Shown here piece after piece: positions 5,613 to 5,685 of a stretch of 5,685 bases of DNA. Every line of letters starts with the position of its first letter. The first letter of the stretch is position 1. A model generated the notes under the pieces. That model had not been told where the DNA came from, made no database searches, and saw only the letters and a program-made list of their open reading frames with translations. The position numbers and the translations under genes were made by a program. Origin of the DNA: an uncultured Kiritimatiellota bacterium. Its GTDB lineage: Bacteria > Verrucomicrobiota > Kiritimatiellia > RFP12 > UBA1067. The stretch is taken from the NCBI GenBank assembly GCA_934635045.1, contig CAKTZA010000109.1:1-5685 (forward strand), read 5' to 3'.

Positions 5613-5685
5613 ATGAAGGCTCTGGCGGCACTCTTTCTCATTCCACGGACGGCGCTGGACGTGACCGTCCCACCGTTGCCGTTTG
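5613..5685 (+). CDS. Start of a plus-strand gene of unknown function (runs off the window)
   Basis: Twenty-four codons are visible, beginning MKALAALFLIPRTALDV and continuing Pro-rich. The first ten residues (Lys then a short hydrophobic run) could be the start of a signal peptide or membrane anchor, but the run is short and is ended by Pro-Arg. No family can be assigned. The start is chosen from the -10 element 8 nt upstream. An in-frame ATG at 5562 lies upstream of that promoter and reads through it, so it is less likely. The gene is divergent from the minus-strand cluster and lies just after the HNH remnant. Confidence 0.45.
   Translation, partial: MKALAALFLIPRTALDVTVPPLPF

Noticed and set aside
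5287..5631. Minus-strand open frame of 114 codons at the right end
   Set aside because: It reads antisense through the HNH remnant and the inverted-repeat element; composition is repeat-derived.

Overview
The window is GC-rich bacterial DNA with strongly G/C-ending codons and dense coding on the minus strand. The mixture of agarase-type glycoside hydrolases, an autotransporter-like beta-helix repeat, an AAA-ATPase/PD-(D/E)XK protein and bare extended -10 promoters (TGG followed by TATAAT or TATACT) fits an uncultured polysaccharide degrader of the Verrucomicrobiota/Kiritimatiellota/Lentisphaerota group. This placement is an inference from style, not a marker-gene identification.

Read in the direction of transcription (right to left on the minus strand), the main cluster starts with three near-identical 12-bp palindromes (5177-5234). 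An extended -10 promoter (5144-5152) and a Shine-Dalgarno-led ATG (5110) follow. An 11-bp homopolymer (C on the coding strand, 5009-5019) then separates that start codon from the frame encoding a signal peptide and the N-terminal half of a GH16 enzyme. The GH16 frame loses its homology at about 4440, before the catalytic motif. About 500 bp (roughly 4446-3941) of 26-residue beta-helix repeats follow in another frame. The sequence then enters a nearly complete GH50-like beta-agarase-type enzyme, in the same frame as the GH16 part. The GH50 stop overlaps the start of a 78-aa two-helix membrane protein by 4 nt. The end of that gene overlaps the promoter of a full-length AAA-ATPase/PD-(D/E)XK protein that fills the left third.

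The right 450 bp are different. They hold a roughly 130-bp intergenic element bounded by 11-bp inverted repeats, a C-terminal remnant of an HNH endonuclease on the plus strand, and a promoter with the first 24 codons of a plus-strand gene that runs off the window.

GH16 and GH50 both include agar/porphyran-type galactan hydrolases, so the cluster looks like the remains of a galactan-utilisation operon under a repeated-operator promoter. As given, the GH16 enzyme is broken, the beta-helix piece is a fragment, and the GH50 gene has lost its own start and signal peptide. The two sharp domain switches and the long homopolymer could be genuine rearrangement and slippage, or assembly errors; the sequence alone does not decide. 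I saw no CRISPR array, tRNA, rRNA or recognisable transposase.
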